A stretch of DNA of 46,397 nucleotides from Candidatus Woesearchaeota archaeon (GCA_016185705.1 JACPMZ010000012.1:1-46397), one strand, 5' to 3'. Numbered from the stretch's first letter, positions 15,422-24,705 are shown. Notes: generated from the letters alone by a model not told the origin. Made by a program: numbers and translations.

Positions 15422-16840
15422 ATGTCCACGGCAAGAAACTCAGTTTATGTCATAGCAGCTCAGGTTTCATTGCTTTTCTCCGGCGCTGTTATTAACTTTT
15501 TTCTTGGCAGGCATCTTGGCCCTGAGCTGTACGGCCAGTTTGGGCTGGTGTACGCAGTAGCCACTATAATTAATCTGCTGCTCACTCCCGGCTTGCTGCA
15601 GTCTGTTTCAAAGTTTGTTGCTGAGTCTCCTTCAGACGCTGCTTCTGTCGCCAAAAGCATGCTGAAAAAGCAGTTGCTTGCAGGAATGGTTTTGGGATTT
15701 GCTTATTTCATTGTTGCAGTTCCTTTGGCTGCTGCGCTTAAGGACAGTTCCCTTGCAGTCCTGCTTATGGTTCAGTCTCCTTTGGTTTTGATTTATGCTT
15801 TAAGCAGCGTTTATGCCGGCTATCTTGCCGGGCTTGGCCGCTTTGGCAGGAATGCTGCTGAGCTGCTGATTTATTCTTCAAGCCGCTTGGCTTTTACTGT
15901 AATATTGGCTTACTTTTTTTCGCTTACAGGCGCTGTTATTGCTCTGCCTTTAGCTGCTTTTGTTGGCTTGATTTATTTTTATTTTGCCGCCAGATTTTCC
16001 AGCTCCAGCCCAGCCAGCACAAGGCGCATTTATGCGTTTGCTGTTCCGACTACTGCGTTTATCGGCTTAGTTGCCTTGTTCATTAACGCTGATTTGTTTC
16101 TTGTCAAGGTGCTGCTGCAGGATAACGTGCTTGTTGGCTATTACACTGCTGCAGGCGTCATTGCGAGGATTCCTTATTTTGTTCTTTCTGCTTTGGGAGT
16201 GGTTATGCTTCCTATTGTTTCTGGAAAACTTTCTTCAGGGCAGTCCACAAATAAGTTTGTGCAGGATGCGTTCAGGTATGTTCTGATTGTTTTGCTGCCT
16301 TCAGCAGCAGTCATGGTTGCTACCGCCAAGCCATTGGTTATGCTGCTTTACCGCTCTGAGTATGCTGCCGCAGCTATTCCGCTGGCAATCCTGGCTGTTG
16401 GCGCAGCTGCTTTGACTTTGAGCTACTTGTTTGGCATTGTAATAAATGCTGCCGGCCGCCCGGCACTGAGCGCTGCGGTTGCAGCAGGCGTGCTTGCTTT
16501 GGGCATCGCCCTTAACACGGCTTTGATTCCGAAGTACGGCTTGGCTGGGGCTGCGTTTGCAACAGCGCTTTCCTCTTTTGTCGGGCTGGCTGTTACTTAC
16601 GCAGCTGTTTATGCAAAGGTTGGCAATCCGGTTAATTATGCGAGCTTTGTGCGGGTGGTTTTGGCTTCCATCATAGTTTTTGCAATCGCCGTTCAGTTTG
16701 AGCTGCAGAACAAGTTTTTGCTTCCCTTATTGTATTTGGGATTGGGAATAGTTTACATGGCAGCTTTATTTGTGCTTGGTGAGCTTAAAAAAGAGGATTT
16801 CAGAAGGATTGCTGGCCTTGCTCCCGGCCGGTTTTTCTGA
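15422..16840 (+). CDS. Wzx-like polysaccharide/oligosaccharide flippase (MOP superfamily)
   Basis: 472 residues with about 12-14 hydrophobic segments over the whole length. MSTARNSVYVIAAQVSLLFS then GAVINFFLGRHLGPELYGQF is the typical MOP/PST opening, with FGLVYAVATIINLLLTPGLL following. The family flips lipid-linked oligosaccharides across the membrane, which fits a locus with glycosyltransferases and sugar-nucleotide enzymes on both sides. A TATA-like AATTAAAAAC at 15391-15400 sits 27 bases before the start. The 3' end overlaps the convergent GT4 gene by 41 bases. Confidence 0.9.
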   Translation: MSTARNSVYVIAAQVSLLFSGAVINFFLGRHLGPELYGQFGLVYAVATIINLLLTPGLLQSVSKFVAESPSDAASVAKSMLKKQLLAGMVLGFAYFIVAVPLAAALKDSSLAVLLMVQSPLVLIYALSSVYAGYLAGLGRFGRNAAELLIYSSSRLAFTVILAYFFSLTGAVIALPLAAFVGLIYFYFAARFSSSSPASTRRIYAFAVPTTAFIGLVALFINADLFLVKVLLQDNVLVGYYTAAGVIARIPYFVLSALGVVMLPIVSGKLSSGQSTNKFVQDAFRYVLIVLLPSAAVMVATAKPLVMLLYRSEYAAAAIPLAILAVGAAALTLSYLFGIVINAAGRPALSAAVAAGVLALGIALNTALIPKYGLAGAAFATALSSFVGLAVTYAAVYAKVGNPVNYASFVRVVLASIIVFAIAVQFELQNKFLLPLLYLGLGIVYMAALFVLGELKKEDFRRIAGLAPGRFF

Positions 16841-18032
16841 ACAATCCTGCAAATCTGTCCGCTACCAGATTCCACGTGAATCTTTCTTTGACAAAAGCAA
16901 ATGCGTTTTCTGTCAGCTTTTTGTTCAGCTTCTTGTCGCTCAGCACCCTTACAATAGCATCTGCTAATTCATCCGGGGCTTTCTCAGGCACCAGCAGCCC
17001 GGTTTTTTCGTGCATTATGATGTCCGGTATTCCGCCGACGTTGCTGCCTATGACTGGAGTTCCAGAAGCTATTGCTTCCAAAAATACTACGCCGAGCCCT
17101 TCTGTGTCCCCTTCTTTTGTCACAATGCTCGGCAGCACGAACACGTCTGCTGTCGGATACCAGTTCTCCAATTCTTTGTGGGTTACTTTGCCTGCAAACA
17201 AAACATTATTTTCAAGCTTCAGCTCTTTTGTCAGCTGCTCAAGCCCAGGCCTTTCCGGGCCGTCTCCGATTAATACAAGCTTTGCTTTCGGCAGCTTTTT
17301 AAGAATTTTCGGCATTGCAGCTATCAGATACTTAAAGCCCTTTTTCTCAGCCATCCTGCCTACTGTGAAAATAAATTCCCCGCTAACCCCGTATTTTTCC
17401 CTGATTCCCTTTTTCCTTTTGTCTGGAGAAAACGCAGCAAGGTCAACCCCCATTGGTATTATCTCTACAGGAACTTTGGCTACTTCAAGCACTGCCTGTT
17501 TGGTTGCGTTGCTGTTTACAGTTGTGTAGGCTGCATTTTTCAGCGCAATTTTCCCGAACCATTTCAGGAATTTGTTTTTCAGCGGGAACACGTCTCCTGC
17601 GTGCGCTGTTACAATGTAGGGCGTTCCTGTCAGTTTCTTGATGATTGCTGCCACAAACCCCTGCGGAACAATCCAGTGGGCGTGCATGGCGTCTATTTTT
17701 GCTTTCCTGACAATTCTCAGCGCGTAAAAAAATTCTGATATTATGAGCAGCGGCATCAGAAACTTTGCATACCAGTATTTTTTCATGTTCGGCAGCATCC
17801 CGCCGTCGTAGCACAGCTTCTCGTACTTTGCAAAGAAGTATGGAAAGCGCCTTATCTTCACGCTGCCCATGATTTCTCTTGAAGCAGCGCCTTTATGGTG
17901 CGGCGTTAATGCTATTACGTCAAATCCCCGCTTTGCAAGAAGCCCGCTTAACTCGTACACAAAGCTCGGCTCTGTATCGCCTTCCCAGCGGGGAAATGTG
18001 GTTCCTGTTACAAGGATGTTTTTGACCGTCAT
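16800..18032 (-). CDS. Family 4 glycosyltransferase
   Basis: 410 residues, GT-B fold. The N-terminal domain includes TTFPRWEGDTEPSFVYELSG and YIVTAHAGDVFPLKN. The donor site includes VEIIPMGVDLAAFSP, FTVGRMAEKKGFKYLIAAMP and KLVLIGDGPERPGLEQL. EGLGVVFLEAIASGTPVIGS is the classic E-x7-E motif. It very probably adds a hexose to the growing lipid-linked glycan. It overlaps rfbB by four bases at its start (ATG inside the rfbB stop region), so the two form an operon. The C-terminus ends in a polar GREQGQQSF tail. Confidence 0.92.
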   Translation of the reverse strand: MTVKNILVTGTTFPRWEGDTEPSFVYELSGLLAKRGFDVIALTPHHKGAASREIMGSVKIRRFPYFFAKYEKLCYDGGMLPNMKKYWYAKFLMPLLIISEFFYALRIVRKAKIDAMHAHWIVPQGFVAAIIKKLTGTPYIVTAHAGDVFPLKNKFLKWFGKIALKNAAYTTVNSNATKQAVLEVAKVPVEIIPMGVDLAAFSPDKRKKGIREKYGVSGEFIFTVGRMAEKKGFKYLIAAMPKILKKLPKAKLVLIGDGPERPGLEQLTKELKLENNVLFAGKVTHKELENWYPTADVFVLPSIVTKEGDTEGLGVVFLEAIASGTPVIGSNVGGIPDIIMHEKTGLLVPEKAPDELADAIVRVLSDKKLNKKLTENAFAFVKERFTWNLVADRFAGLFRKTGREQGQQSF

Positions 18033-18976
18033 TTAAGCTTCTTCCACCATTCAGCATTGTCCTTATACCACTGAATCGTTTTATTCAATCCGATTTCAAA
18101 ATTATGCTTCGGCTTCCATCCCAGTTCAGAAATTTTTTTGGTGTCAAGCGAGTATCTGCGGTCATGCCCGGGCCTGTCTGCTACCGGCTTAATCAGGCTT
18201 TCCGGCTTTTCAAGAAAACGCAATATCATTTTTGCCATTTCAATGTTTGCTGTTTCATTTCCGCTGCCGATGTTGTAAATCTGCCCTGCTGCTCCTTTTT
18301 CCATTGCCAGGGCAATCGCTTCGCAGTTGTCTTCCACGTAAAGCCAGTCCCTTACGTTCATTCCATCTCCGTACAATGGAACGGGTTTGTTTTCAATTGC
18401 ATTGGTGATAAAAAGCGGAATTACCTTTTCCGGGTGCTGGTACGGCCCGTAGTTGTTGCTGCTCCTGCAGATAATCACCGGCAATTTATATGTCGCAAAA
18501 TAAGACAGAGCAAGCAGGTCTGCGCCTGCCTTGGATGCTGAGTAAGGGCTTGAGGGCTCAAGCAAGTCAGTTTCCCTGAACGAGCCGCTTTCAGTGCTGC
18601 CGTACACCTCGTCTGTGCTGATGTGCACAACTTTTTTTTTGTGTTTTCTTGCTGCTTCTAATATTACATAGGTTCCATAGAAGTTGGTTTTCACAAACGG
18701 CGCAGCATCTGAAATTGAGCGGTCAACAAAGCTTTCTGCTGCAAAATTTACTGCAATGTCTGCGTCTTTCATTAATTCGTTCACAATTTTCTCGTCGCAA
18801 ATGTCGCCTTTGACAAACCTGTATCTTTCATTGCTTTCCACGCCTTTCAGGTTGTCAGGGTTGCCTGCATAAGTCAGTTTGTCAAGGTTTATTATTTCAA
18901 CATCAGGATTCCGCAGCATGTGCCTGACAAAACTGCTGCCTATGAATCCGCAGCCTCCGGTTACCAGTATTTTCAT
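18029..18976 (-). CDS. rfbB: dTDP-glucose 4,6-dehydratase
   Basis: 315 residues, an extended SDR. The NAD site TGGCGFIGSSFVRHML starts at residue 6. The catalytic elements STDEVYGSTESGSF and YSASKAGADLL are present, and YGPYQHPEKVIPLFITNAI follows, as in RfbB/RmlB. The product would be dTDP-4-keto-6-deoxyglucose, an entry to rhamnose and other deoxysugars. rfbA, rfbC and rfbD are not in the window, so the final sugar is unknown. It is slightly shorter than bacterial RmlB. A TATA-like TTTATTTAAAG lies about 25 bases upstream. Confidence 0.9.
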   Translation of the reverse strand: MKILVTGGCGFIGSSFVRHMLRNPDVEIINLDKLTYAGNPDNLKGVESNERYRFVKGDICDEKIVNELMKDADIAVNFAAESFVDRSISDAAPFVKTNFYGTYVILEAARKHKKKVVHISTDEVYGSTESGSFRETDLLEPSSPYSASKAGADLLALSYFATYKLPVIICRSSNNYGPYQHPEKVIPLFITNAIENKPVPLYGDGMNVRDWLYVEDNCEAIALAMEKGAAGQIYNIGSGNETANIEMAKMILRFLEKPESLIKPVADRPGHDRRYSLDTKKISELGWKPKHNFEIGLNKTIQWYKDNAEWWKKLK

Positions 18977-18998
18977 AAGAAAAAGGAACAGCAGAGTT

Positions 18999-19078
18999 TA
19001 TTTAAAGTTAATTATGGGGTGGCAGTTGGTGAAACAGGAAATAGAGCGGGCTGCGGAACATGCTAAACCAGCTGGGTG
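18999..19078. repeat. Possible degenerate half of an intergenic palindromic element
   Basis: The spacer between rfbB and rmd contains CAGGAAATAGAGCGGGCTGCGG (about 19034-19055, quoted in two parts: CAGGAAATAGAGCG and GGCTGCGG). It resembles the right arms of copies A and C (GGAAATAGGGCGC and TGAAATAGAGCGC). I see no left arm. It could be a decayed copy or chance similarity. Confidence 0.25.
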
Positions 19079-19984
19079 TCAGACCATTTCCCTCCAATAC
19101 TCAAGAACATCTTTGAGCGTCTGCTCAAATTCTATTTCCGGCTTCCATCCTGTCGCTTTTAAGAATTTTTCGTTGCTTCCGTACAGTTTCGGCACGTCTA
19201 TTTTTCTCAGTCTTCTTTTGTCCACCGCGATTTTTATTTCCGCAGTGGAGAAAGAAATCAGTTTGTCCAGCATTTTTCCGATGCTGTATGCCTGTCCGCT
19301 GCAGATGTTGTAAATTCCCGGCGGGCATTTTTCAACTGCAAGCGCATATGCCCTTACTATGTCTCTTACGTCGCTGAAGTCCCTTTCCACGTCAAGATTG
19401 CCTACTTTTATTTCGCTGCGCTTTCCTTTTTCTATTTCTGCTATCTGCTTGGCAAAGCTTGGCCATACAAATTCAGGGCTTTGCCCTGGCCCTGTGTGGT
19501 TGAAGCTTCTGCTGATTACAATTTTCAAATCATATTTGCTGCACAGCTTTTCCTGCGCGACTTTTGTTTCTGCGTAAGGGCTTGCCGGCCTTAGCTCAGC
19601 GTTTTCAGTTACCGGCAGCTCATCCGGTGTTCCGTATACCTGCAGCGAGGAAACAACCAGAACTACTGGGCTTATTCTGGCTGCCACAACAGCATTTAAT
19701 AAATTTCTTGTTCCTTCAACGCCAACCCTTCTTGTGTCTGCAGCGGTCTGGAAGCTTTTGCTTACAGAAGAAAGCGCTGCTAAGTGGAATATTGCGTCAG
19801 GCTTGATTTTTTCTACTATCGCCGCTACTTTTTCTGCATCTAAAATGTCGCAAACTTCAGCTTCGCAACCTTTTATTTCTGCGCCGCTTCTGTCGATGCC
19901 ATAAACTTCGTAATTTTTTTCCAGCAGATGCGCAGCAAGGTATTTTCCTGCAAATCCGCTGATGCCTGTTACGAATGCTTTCAT
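19079..19984 (-). CDS. rmd: GDP-4-keto-6-deoxy-D-mannose reductase (Rmd-like)
   Basis: 301 residues, an extended SDR. FVTGISGFAGKYLAAHLL binds the nucleotide; VVSSLQVYG and SPYAETKVAQEKL form the Ser-Tyr-Lys site. SRSFNHTGPGQSPEFVWPSF, KQIAEIEKGK and VGNLDVERDFSDVRDIVRAY are close to the Rmd subgroup. With the neighbouring Gmd it would convert GDP-mannose to GDP-D-rhamnose. Related 4-reductases such as GDP-talose or GDP-fucose enzymes cannot be excluded by eye. The two genes are separated by palindromic copy D, so they may have separate promoters. Confidence 0.82.
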   Translation of the reverse strand: MKAFVTGISGFAGKYLAAHLLEKNYEVYGIDRSGAEIKGCEAEVCDILDAEKVAAIVEKIKPDAIFHLAALSSVSKSFQTAADTRRVGVEGTRNLLNAVVAARISPVVLVVSSLQVYGTPDELPVTENAELRPASPYAETKVAQEKLCSKYDLKIVISRSFNHTGPGQSPEFVWPSFAKQIAEIEKGKRSEIKVGNLDVERDFSDVRDIVRAYALAVEKCPPGIYNICSGQAYSIGKMLDKLISFSTAEIKIAVDKRRLRKIDVPKLYGSNEKFLKATGWKPEIEFEQTLKDVLEYWREMV

Positions 19985-20031
19985 TTTTTGGCTACTCTGT
20001 TTCTACTATATCGTTCTCATCAGCTTTCTGC

Positions 20032-20079
20032 GCTTATTTTTCTCCCTCCTTTAATTTTAAGGGAGGGAGAAAAATAAGC
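20032..20079. repeat. Intergenic palindromic element, copy D
   Basis: Perfect 18-bp arms, GCTTATTTTTCTCCCTCC (20032-20049) with its complement at 20062-20079, extended by a G:T and four more A:T pairs, around loop TTTAATTTTAA. It lies between rmd and gmd. Flanking sequence outside the core pairs only weakly. The right side of the loop reads TTTTAAGGGAGGG, as in copies C, E and H. Confidence 0.75.
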
Positions 20080-20116
20080 AGCGGAACAAGCGCGTAAACA
20101 AAGAATTTACCCTATC

Positions 20117-21109
<993 letters not shown>

Positions 21110-21151
21110 TTATTTAAAGGTTGTTTAACCAACTCATACTCGCCCATATGC

Positions 21152-21204
21152 CCGCTGCTTTTTTCCCTCCCTCTAAACTTTTAAGGGAGGGAAAAAAGCA
21201 GCGG
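21152..21204. repeat. Intergenic palindromic element, copy E
   Basis: Perfect 21-bp arms, CCGCTGCTTTTTTCCCTCCCT at 21152-21172 (given here in full as CCGCTGCTTTTTT plus CCCTCCCT) and its exact complement at 21184-21204, with loop CTAAACTTTTA. It sits between the divergent gmd promoter and the promoter of a 35-aa gene. Of all copies this has the longest uninterrupted stem. Confidence 0.8.
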
Positions 21205-21262
21205 ATTGAGAGATAAGCGCGACTGCAAAATATATTTAAAACAATACAATAAACTGATTTGC

Positions 21263-21370
21263 ATGTCCAAAATAACACAAATGTGGGAAAAAATCTGCAA
21301 CTTTCCACGAAGAAAAGTAAGTCCTAAAAAATTAGCCAAAGAGTTAGATGATTTGGAGAATGAAGATTGA
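21263..21370 (+). CDS. Small basic protein, 35 aa
   Basis: Reads MSKITQMWEKICNFPRRKVS, then PKKLAKELDDLENED and a stop. Not recognised. A TATA box ATATATTTAAAA (about 21229-21240) lies 25-30 bases before the ATG, the same leaderless layout as many genes here, and the composition (basic N-terminus, acidic C-terminus) is protein-like. The size leaves room for a chance frame, so confidence is moderate. It is followed within six bases by the convergent Cys-rich gene. Confidence 0.48.
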   Translation: MSKITQMWEKICNFPRRKVSPKKLAKELDDLENED

Positions 21371-21375
21371 CTTCT

Positions 21376-21681
21376 CTAATTACATGCCCCGGCATAGCAT
21401 CCCTTTGCGCACTTGACTGCCCTGACATCCGGCCCTTTTCCGGAACAGTAGAATTCCAGCAAATCATCTCCAACGCAGGTGTCTGCTGCAAAGCCATTGG
21501 AATAAATGCTTGACTCTGTAAACCCAGCTATGTTCGGATTGCCGCCATCTGCATCGTTGCAGTCAACTCCTGCAACAGCATACCCCGTAGCTCCTCCAGC
21601 TTCATAGTAGGTGTCAAAAGCATGGATGCCTGCTATCAGCATCATGGCTATCACTCCGAACTTCAGCGAATTTTCAACCAT
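21376..21681 (-). CDS. Exported or membrane-anchored Cys-rich protein, 101 aa
   Basis: An N-terminal hydrophobic segment (LKFGVIAMMLIAGIHAF) works as signal or anchor. The outer domain carries six cysteines in VDCNDADGG, DTCVGDDLLEFYC, VKCAKGCYAGAC. The even number and spacing suggest disulfides in the extracellular part. No family recognised. It is next to other exported proteins (21737-23802) and to the end of the glycan locus, consistent with a cell-surface role. A stand-alone transcription unit is likely. Confidence 0.72.
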   Translation of the reverse strand: MVENSLKFGVIAMMLIAGIHAFDTYYEAGGATGYAVAGVDCNDADGGNPNIAGFTESSIYSNGFAADTCVGDDLLEFYCSGKGPDVRAVKCAKGCYAGACN

Positions 21682-21736
21682 TTTTGCTGTTGTGGGTTAT
21701 TGTATATATAAAAGTAATGTTTGGCTTCTGAAGAAT

Positions 21737-22747
21737 TTATCCGCCTGTTATCAGCCTAACAGAACCTTCCTCATCCACGCATACGCCGTTTAAGCATACA
21801 TAGTGCTGGCATTGGTAATGCTTATTGCATAGTTTGCCGCCTGCCACACGTTCTTTCCATGTGTCATCAATGTCGCAGTACTTGTCACCATAAATATCTC
21901 CTTTCCTGTAATCAGAACAGCTATCTTCTGAAGGCGCAGTATAAGTTTCAAGTATGGAAATTTCTTTCTCAAGAAAATTGTTTTCTTCGTTTGCTTCACT
22001 GATATAATTTAATGAGTCCAGCTGGACTGTTACGGTGTATTTGCCTCCGCTTCTGAACTCGCACGCGGGTTTTTTCTCTTCAAAGTATGCTCCTCCTCCG
22101 AACGACGCTGCTGCAGTTGGGAACCTGTTGTTAGGGCCTATCATCGGCTGATGTGTGTTTTCGCAGTAAAAATCGCCGCCATTTGATACTCTGGCGATTA
22201 TGTACCATGCTGCCCTTCTGTCTCTTAACTCATCTACGTCTCCGCCTGCATTCTGAACATTTGCTATTATTGATTTCAGCTTATCCCCCAATCTTATTTC
22301 TTCGGCAGTAAACCTGCCCTCGCGGTTGTACAGGCGGAAGCTTACACCATCACCGCTAAATGTTAAGTCGGGTTGGGCATCACTATCAGCAATTGCTGCA
22401 CTGCCGCATGCTTCATCTGCATATACCCAGATGCTTGCGCTGCCTTCAACACCTGACGGAACAGTATCTTCATATTTGGTAAATTCTTGCCCTCCAGCAA
22501 CTCCGGATTCAACTCCCACCAGAACTTTGCTGATTGGGCACCCAAATTCTTCTGACAATTGCTCCATTGTTTTTCCTTCAACTTGGCTTACACTTGTTAA
22601 TTGATTCCACCCTATTTTGTATTGTGCAGTCTGATACCCTGTAACATAACTGGACTGATCGGCTGCAAGGTCCAAAACAAACAACCCTCCAATTAAAATT
22701 CCCAGAACAATCAAAACGCTGACAACGTTGTCATGGCCGCCTTCCAT
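21737..22747 (-). CDS. Membrane-anchored extracellular protein with CARDB-like domain
   Basis: 336 residues. An N-terminal anchor at residues 9-27 (VSVLIVLGILIGGLFVLDLA) is followed by an outside region. The middle (SFGGGAYFEEKKPACEFRSG, GKYTVTVQLDSLNYISEANE, ENNFLEKEI) resembles a CARDB/APHP beta-sandwich, which usually ends in a N-E-x-N-N pattern. The C-terminus is Cys-rich (CSDYRKGDIYGDKYCDIDD, CNKHYQCQHYVCLNGVCVDE), likely disulfide-bonded. A TATA box ACTATTTAAAAC lies about 25 bases upstream. Probably a surface or pilus-associated protein. Confidence 0.72.
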   Translation of the reverse strand: MEGGHDNVVSVLIVLGILIGGLFVLDLAADQSSYVTGYQTAQYKIGWNQLTSVSQVEGKTMEQLSEEFGCPISKVLVGVESGVAGGQEFTKYEDTVPSGVEGSASIWVYADEACGSAAIADSDAQPDLTFSGDGVSFRLYNREGRFTAEEIRLGDKLKSIIANVQNAGGDVDELRDRRAAWYIIARVSNGGDFYCENTHQPMIGPNNRFPTAAASFGGGAYFEEKKPACEFRSGGKYTVTVQLDSLNYISEANEENNFLEKEISILETYTAPSEDSCSDYRKGDIYGDKYCDIDDTWKERVAGGKLCNKHYQCQHYVCLNGVCVDEEGSVRLITGG

Positions 22748-22833
22748 ATGCTCTTTTTTTACTCCACACTATTTAAAACTTACTATATTTTGGCGATTTC
22801 AATTTAAGTGGGAAAGTATCAGCGGCGGGAATA

Positions 22834-22892
22834 GTTGCAATAGTTTTGTATTCGTAGCAGTAGCCGCTACTGCCACAGCTAATTATCGCAAC
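22834..22892. repeat. Imperfect hairpin in the divergent gap 22748-22954
   Basis: The centre GCAGTAG-CCG-CTACTGC (22857-22873) is a perfect palindrome and the ends GTTGC/GCAAC (22834-22838 and 22888-22892) pair, while the bases between match only partly. Conserved tip and ends with a diverged middle is the same design as copies B, C and G, although the core sequence is unrelated. It lies upstream of both the 22747 gene and the pilin at 22955. Confidence 0.4.
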
Positions 22893-22954
22893 ACACATTA
22901 CTTGACATTACCCTATAGAAACGTTTAAATACTACTAATCCAATTTTTGCTACT

Positions 22955-23362
22955 ATGGATAAAAAGGCGCAGGCGCTTTCTTTGAACACTATTGTTGTAG
23001 CTATTGTTGTCCTTATTGTTTTGGTTGTTTTGATTATGGTGTTTACCGGTTATTTTGGCACTCGCTTTACGCCTGAAGTTACGAGTTGTGCGAATGCTGG
23101 CGGGACTTGTGAGGACGCCTGCGGTACGGATGCATTTGGTGAGCCTTTGAGGAAGCTCAGTGCCTCCTGCACAGGTCTGTATGAAGGCAAGGTTTGCTGC
23201 GCCAAAGGCTTGGGTGGAAGCGCTCCCAGCGATGACGGAAACCTTTTCGTAGCAGAACCGCCCGAGTGCAGCTCAGACGACTGTTATGATGAATGCCCGT
23301 CAGGTACATCGCCGGTTCCTAACATTGTGTGTGCAAATTCTGCAAAAACATGCTGTGCATAA
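22955..23362 (+). CDS. Type IV pilin-like / class III signal Cys-rich surface protein
   Basis: 135 residues. The N-terminus KKAQALSLNTIVVAIVVLIV followed by LVVLIMVFTGYFG is a short charged leader plus a long hydrophobic helix, as in archaeal type IV pilin-like proteins. A clear FlaK/PibD cleavage site is not obvious. The outer domain has about a dozen cysteines (SCANAGGTCEDACG, GKVCCAKG, ECSSDDCYDECPS, KTCCA), so it is likely a disulfide-rich knot. A TATA box GTTTAAATAC lies 29 bases upstream. It is the first of two tandem paralogs. Confidence 0.78.
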   Translation: MDKKAQALSLNTIVVAIVVLIVLVVLIMVFTGYFGTRFTPEVTSCANAGGTCEDACGTDAFGEPLRKLSASCTGLYEGKVCCAKGLGGSAPSDDGNLFVAEPPECSSDDCYDECPSGTSPVPNIVCANSAKTCCA

Positions 23363-23415
23363 TTCCCTGCCGGTTTTAGCAAATTTTAAATACCCGCGTT
23401 GCAATTGTGACTGGT

Positions 23416-23802
23416 ATGTTCAAGAAAGCCCAGGGCTTGCCGTTAAGCACCATGGTCATTGCAGCCGTTGTGCTGATTGTTCTGATAATCTTGGTAGGCA
23501 TCTTCACAGGGTATTTTGGCAAGTTTGTTCCGGGGCTTGAGGCGGCGACTGAGAGAACTTGCCTTGGAGCGGGTATTAGCAGTGATAAAGCTGAATGCGA
23601 CCCTGAAACTGAGCGGCAGATTTTTGGAAACTTTGGGAGCAGCGTTCCTCCGGGAAATGTTTGCTGCAAGTCATTGATTTGCGGTGATTTGGGCGGTGCA
23701 TGCGTTGTTCCCGGGTCAGGCAAATGCGCTATTGAGGAAATCAAGGATGGCACTGCTTACTGCCAAAGGAGTGTGAGTGCCGATACCTTATGCTGCGGTT
23801 GA
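23416..23802 (+). CDS. Pilin-like Cys-rich paralog of the preceding gene
   Basis: 128 residues from ATG 23416. The N-terminus FKKAQGLPLSTMVIAAVVLI, VLIILVGIFTGYFGKF, is clearly homologous to that of the 22955 gene, while the Cys-rich domain differs (TCLGAGISSDKAEC, GNVCCKSLICGDLGGAC, TLCCG). The upstream GTG at 23407 is less likely, because TTTTAAATAC at 23384-23393 lies about 28 bases before ATG 23416. A conserved stem with a variable head is what one expects of pilus or adhesin subunits arising by duplication. Confidence 0.78.
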   Translation: MFKKAQGLPLSTMVIAAVVLIVLIILVGIFTGYFGKFVPGLEAATERTCLGAGISSDKAECDPETERQIFGNFGSSVPPGNVCCKSLICGDLGGACVVPGSGKCAIEEIKDGTAYCQRSVSADTLCCG

Positions 23803-23865
23803 TTTCTCTGACTTTTAAGGCGGGAAAAAATAACCTTAAATAGTAAACCCCGCATCCCCTCTGCA

Positions 23866-24180
23866 ATGCCCAGCACAGACGCAGCCAGAAAAAATGCTTT
23901 GGAGTTAATCCGCGATTTGTTCTCTCAGGCAGCTGAAGCTGAAAGCCCGGCAGATGCCAGCCGCTTTGTGCAGAAAGCCAGAAGGGCTGCCCAGCGCCAG
24001 CGCATGCGGCTTCCGAAGGAGTACAGCAAACGCTTTTGCAGGCACTGCGGCGCTTACTGGAAGCAGGGCTCGTCAGTAAGGGTTCGGTTGCAGAAGCAGA
24101 AAGTGGTCTATTACTGCCTTGGCTGCAGGCATTACACAAGGCATCCGTATGTGAGGGAGAAGAAGGGCAAGCCATTTTAA
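23866..24180 (+). CDS. rnp4: RNase P protein subunit Rpr2/Rnp4 (Rpp21 family)
   Basis: 104 residues. An N-terminal helical region (RKNALELIRDLFSQAAEAES, RFVQKARRAAQRQRMRLP) precedes a zinc ribbon with FCRHCGAYW and YYCLGCRHYTRHPYV, the four-cysteine set of archaeal Rpr2. With Rpp29 it supports the specificity domain of RNase P RNA in tRNA 5'-end maturation. Its presence shows that this organism makes tRNA ends with ordinary RNase P, unlike Nanoarchaeum, which lacks it. A TATA-like CCTTAAATAG lies about 27 bases upstream. Confidence 0.92.
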   Translation: MPSTDAARKNALELIRDLFSQAAEAESPADASRFVQKARRAAQRQRMRLPKEYSKRFCRHCGAYWKQGSSVRVRLQKQKVVYYCLGCRHYTRHPYVREKKGKPF

Positions 24181-24221
24181 CCTAAATTATTAATCTGGGT
24201 TAAGTATAATTAACTTACTTT

Positions 24222-24329
24222 ATGAAGTTTTCCTGGTGTGGCCATGAATTCATGCTCAGCTCAGCGCCATTGGACACTGGACATGCCATGACAGGATATT
24301 TAAGGGAGTTCTTTGAATATGGTGGTTAA
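24222..24329 (+). CDS. Possible small protein, 35 aa
   Basis: Frame MKFSWCGHEFMLSSAPLDTG, then HAMTGYLREFFEYGG and a stop, preceded by AT-rich TATA-like sequence (AAATTATTAATC near 24184-24195) at leaderless spacing. The gap 24181-24531 otherwise holds only palindromic copy F. No similarity recognised. Chance cannot be excluded. Confidence 0.28.
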   Translation: MKFSWCGHEFMLSSAPLDTGHAMTGYLREFFEYGG

Positions 24330-24355
24330 TTAAGCGCGGCTGCTTGCTGCCCCTG

Positions 24356-24403
24356 AACCGCTTATTTTCCCCTTTAACTTTTAGGGGAGGAAATTAATCG
24401 GTT
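24356..24403. repeat. Intergenic palindromic element, copy F (imperfect)
   Basis: AACCGCTTATTTTCCCCT (24356-24373) pairs imperfectly with AGGGGAGGAAATTAATCGGTT (right side ends at 24403), loop TTAACTTTT. A second purine run GAGGGGAAATAAAG (24414-24427) can pair with the same left arm, so two alternative stems are possible. It lies between rnp4 and the 57-aa gene, about 70 bp before the latter's TATA box. Confidence 0.6.
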
Positions 24404-24531
24404 GTTGAGTGTAGAGGGGAAATAAAGCCAAACAGGAAGCTGCTCCGACGGCAAAATTCCCAAACCGAAACATTTATAAAGAGTTACACTACCCGAAAGT
24501 AACAAAAAAAGAGATAAATCAAGAGGTTAAA

Positions 24532-24705
24532 ATGGAAGAAGATTTGCTGGATTCAATCCAGAGCGACGAGCAGGACGAGGAAATACTTGAGCAGATTGAA
24601 GTCAGGAAGAAGGCTGCTAAGCGCAGTTTTTCCTCTGTTGTTAACAAGCGTAAGCTCAGCCGGTATGAGCTTGATGAAGTCATGAGCGAGGATGCGGTTG
24701 TTTGA
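24532..24705 (+). CDS. Small charged protein, 57 aa
   Basis: Reads MEEDLLDSIQSDEQDEEILE, then QIEVRKKAAKRSFSSVVNKR, KLSRYELDEVMSEDAVV. An acidic N-terminal helix and a basic middle are visible; no membrane segment. A Shine-Dalgarno GAGGTT lies four bases before the ATG and a TATA box CATTTATAAAG at about 24470-24480, so it has a short leader. Not recognised. The clear promoter and ribosome site make it a likely real gene, perhaps a nucleic-acid or ribosome-associated factor, which is only a guess from charge. Confidence 0.62.
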   Translation: MEEDLLDSIQSDEQDEEILEQIEVRKKAAKRSFSSVVNKRKLSRYELDEVMSEDAVV

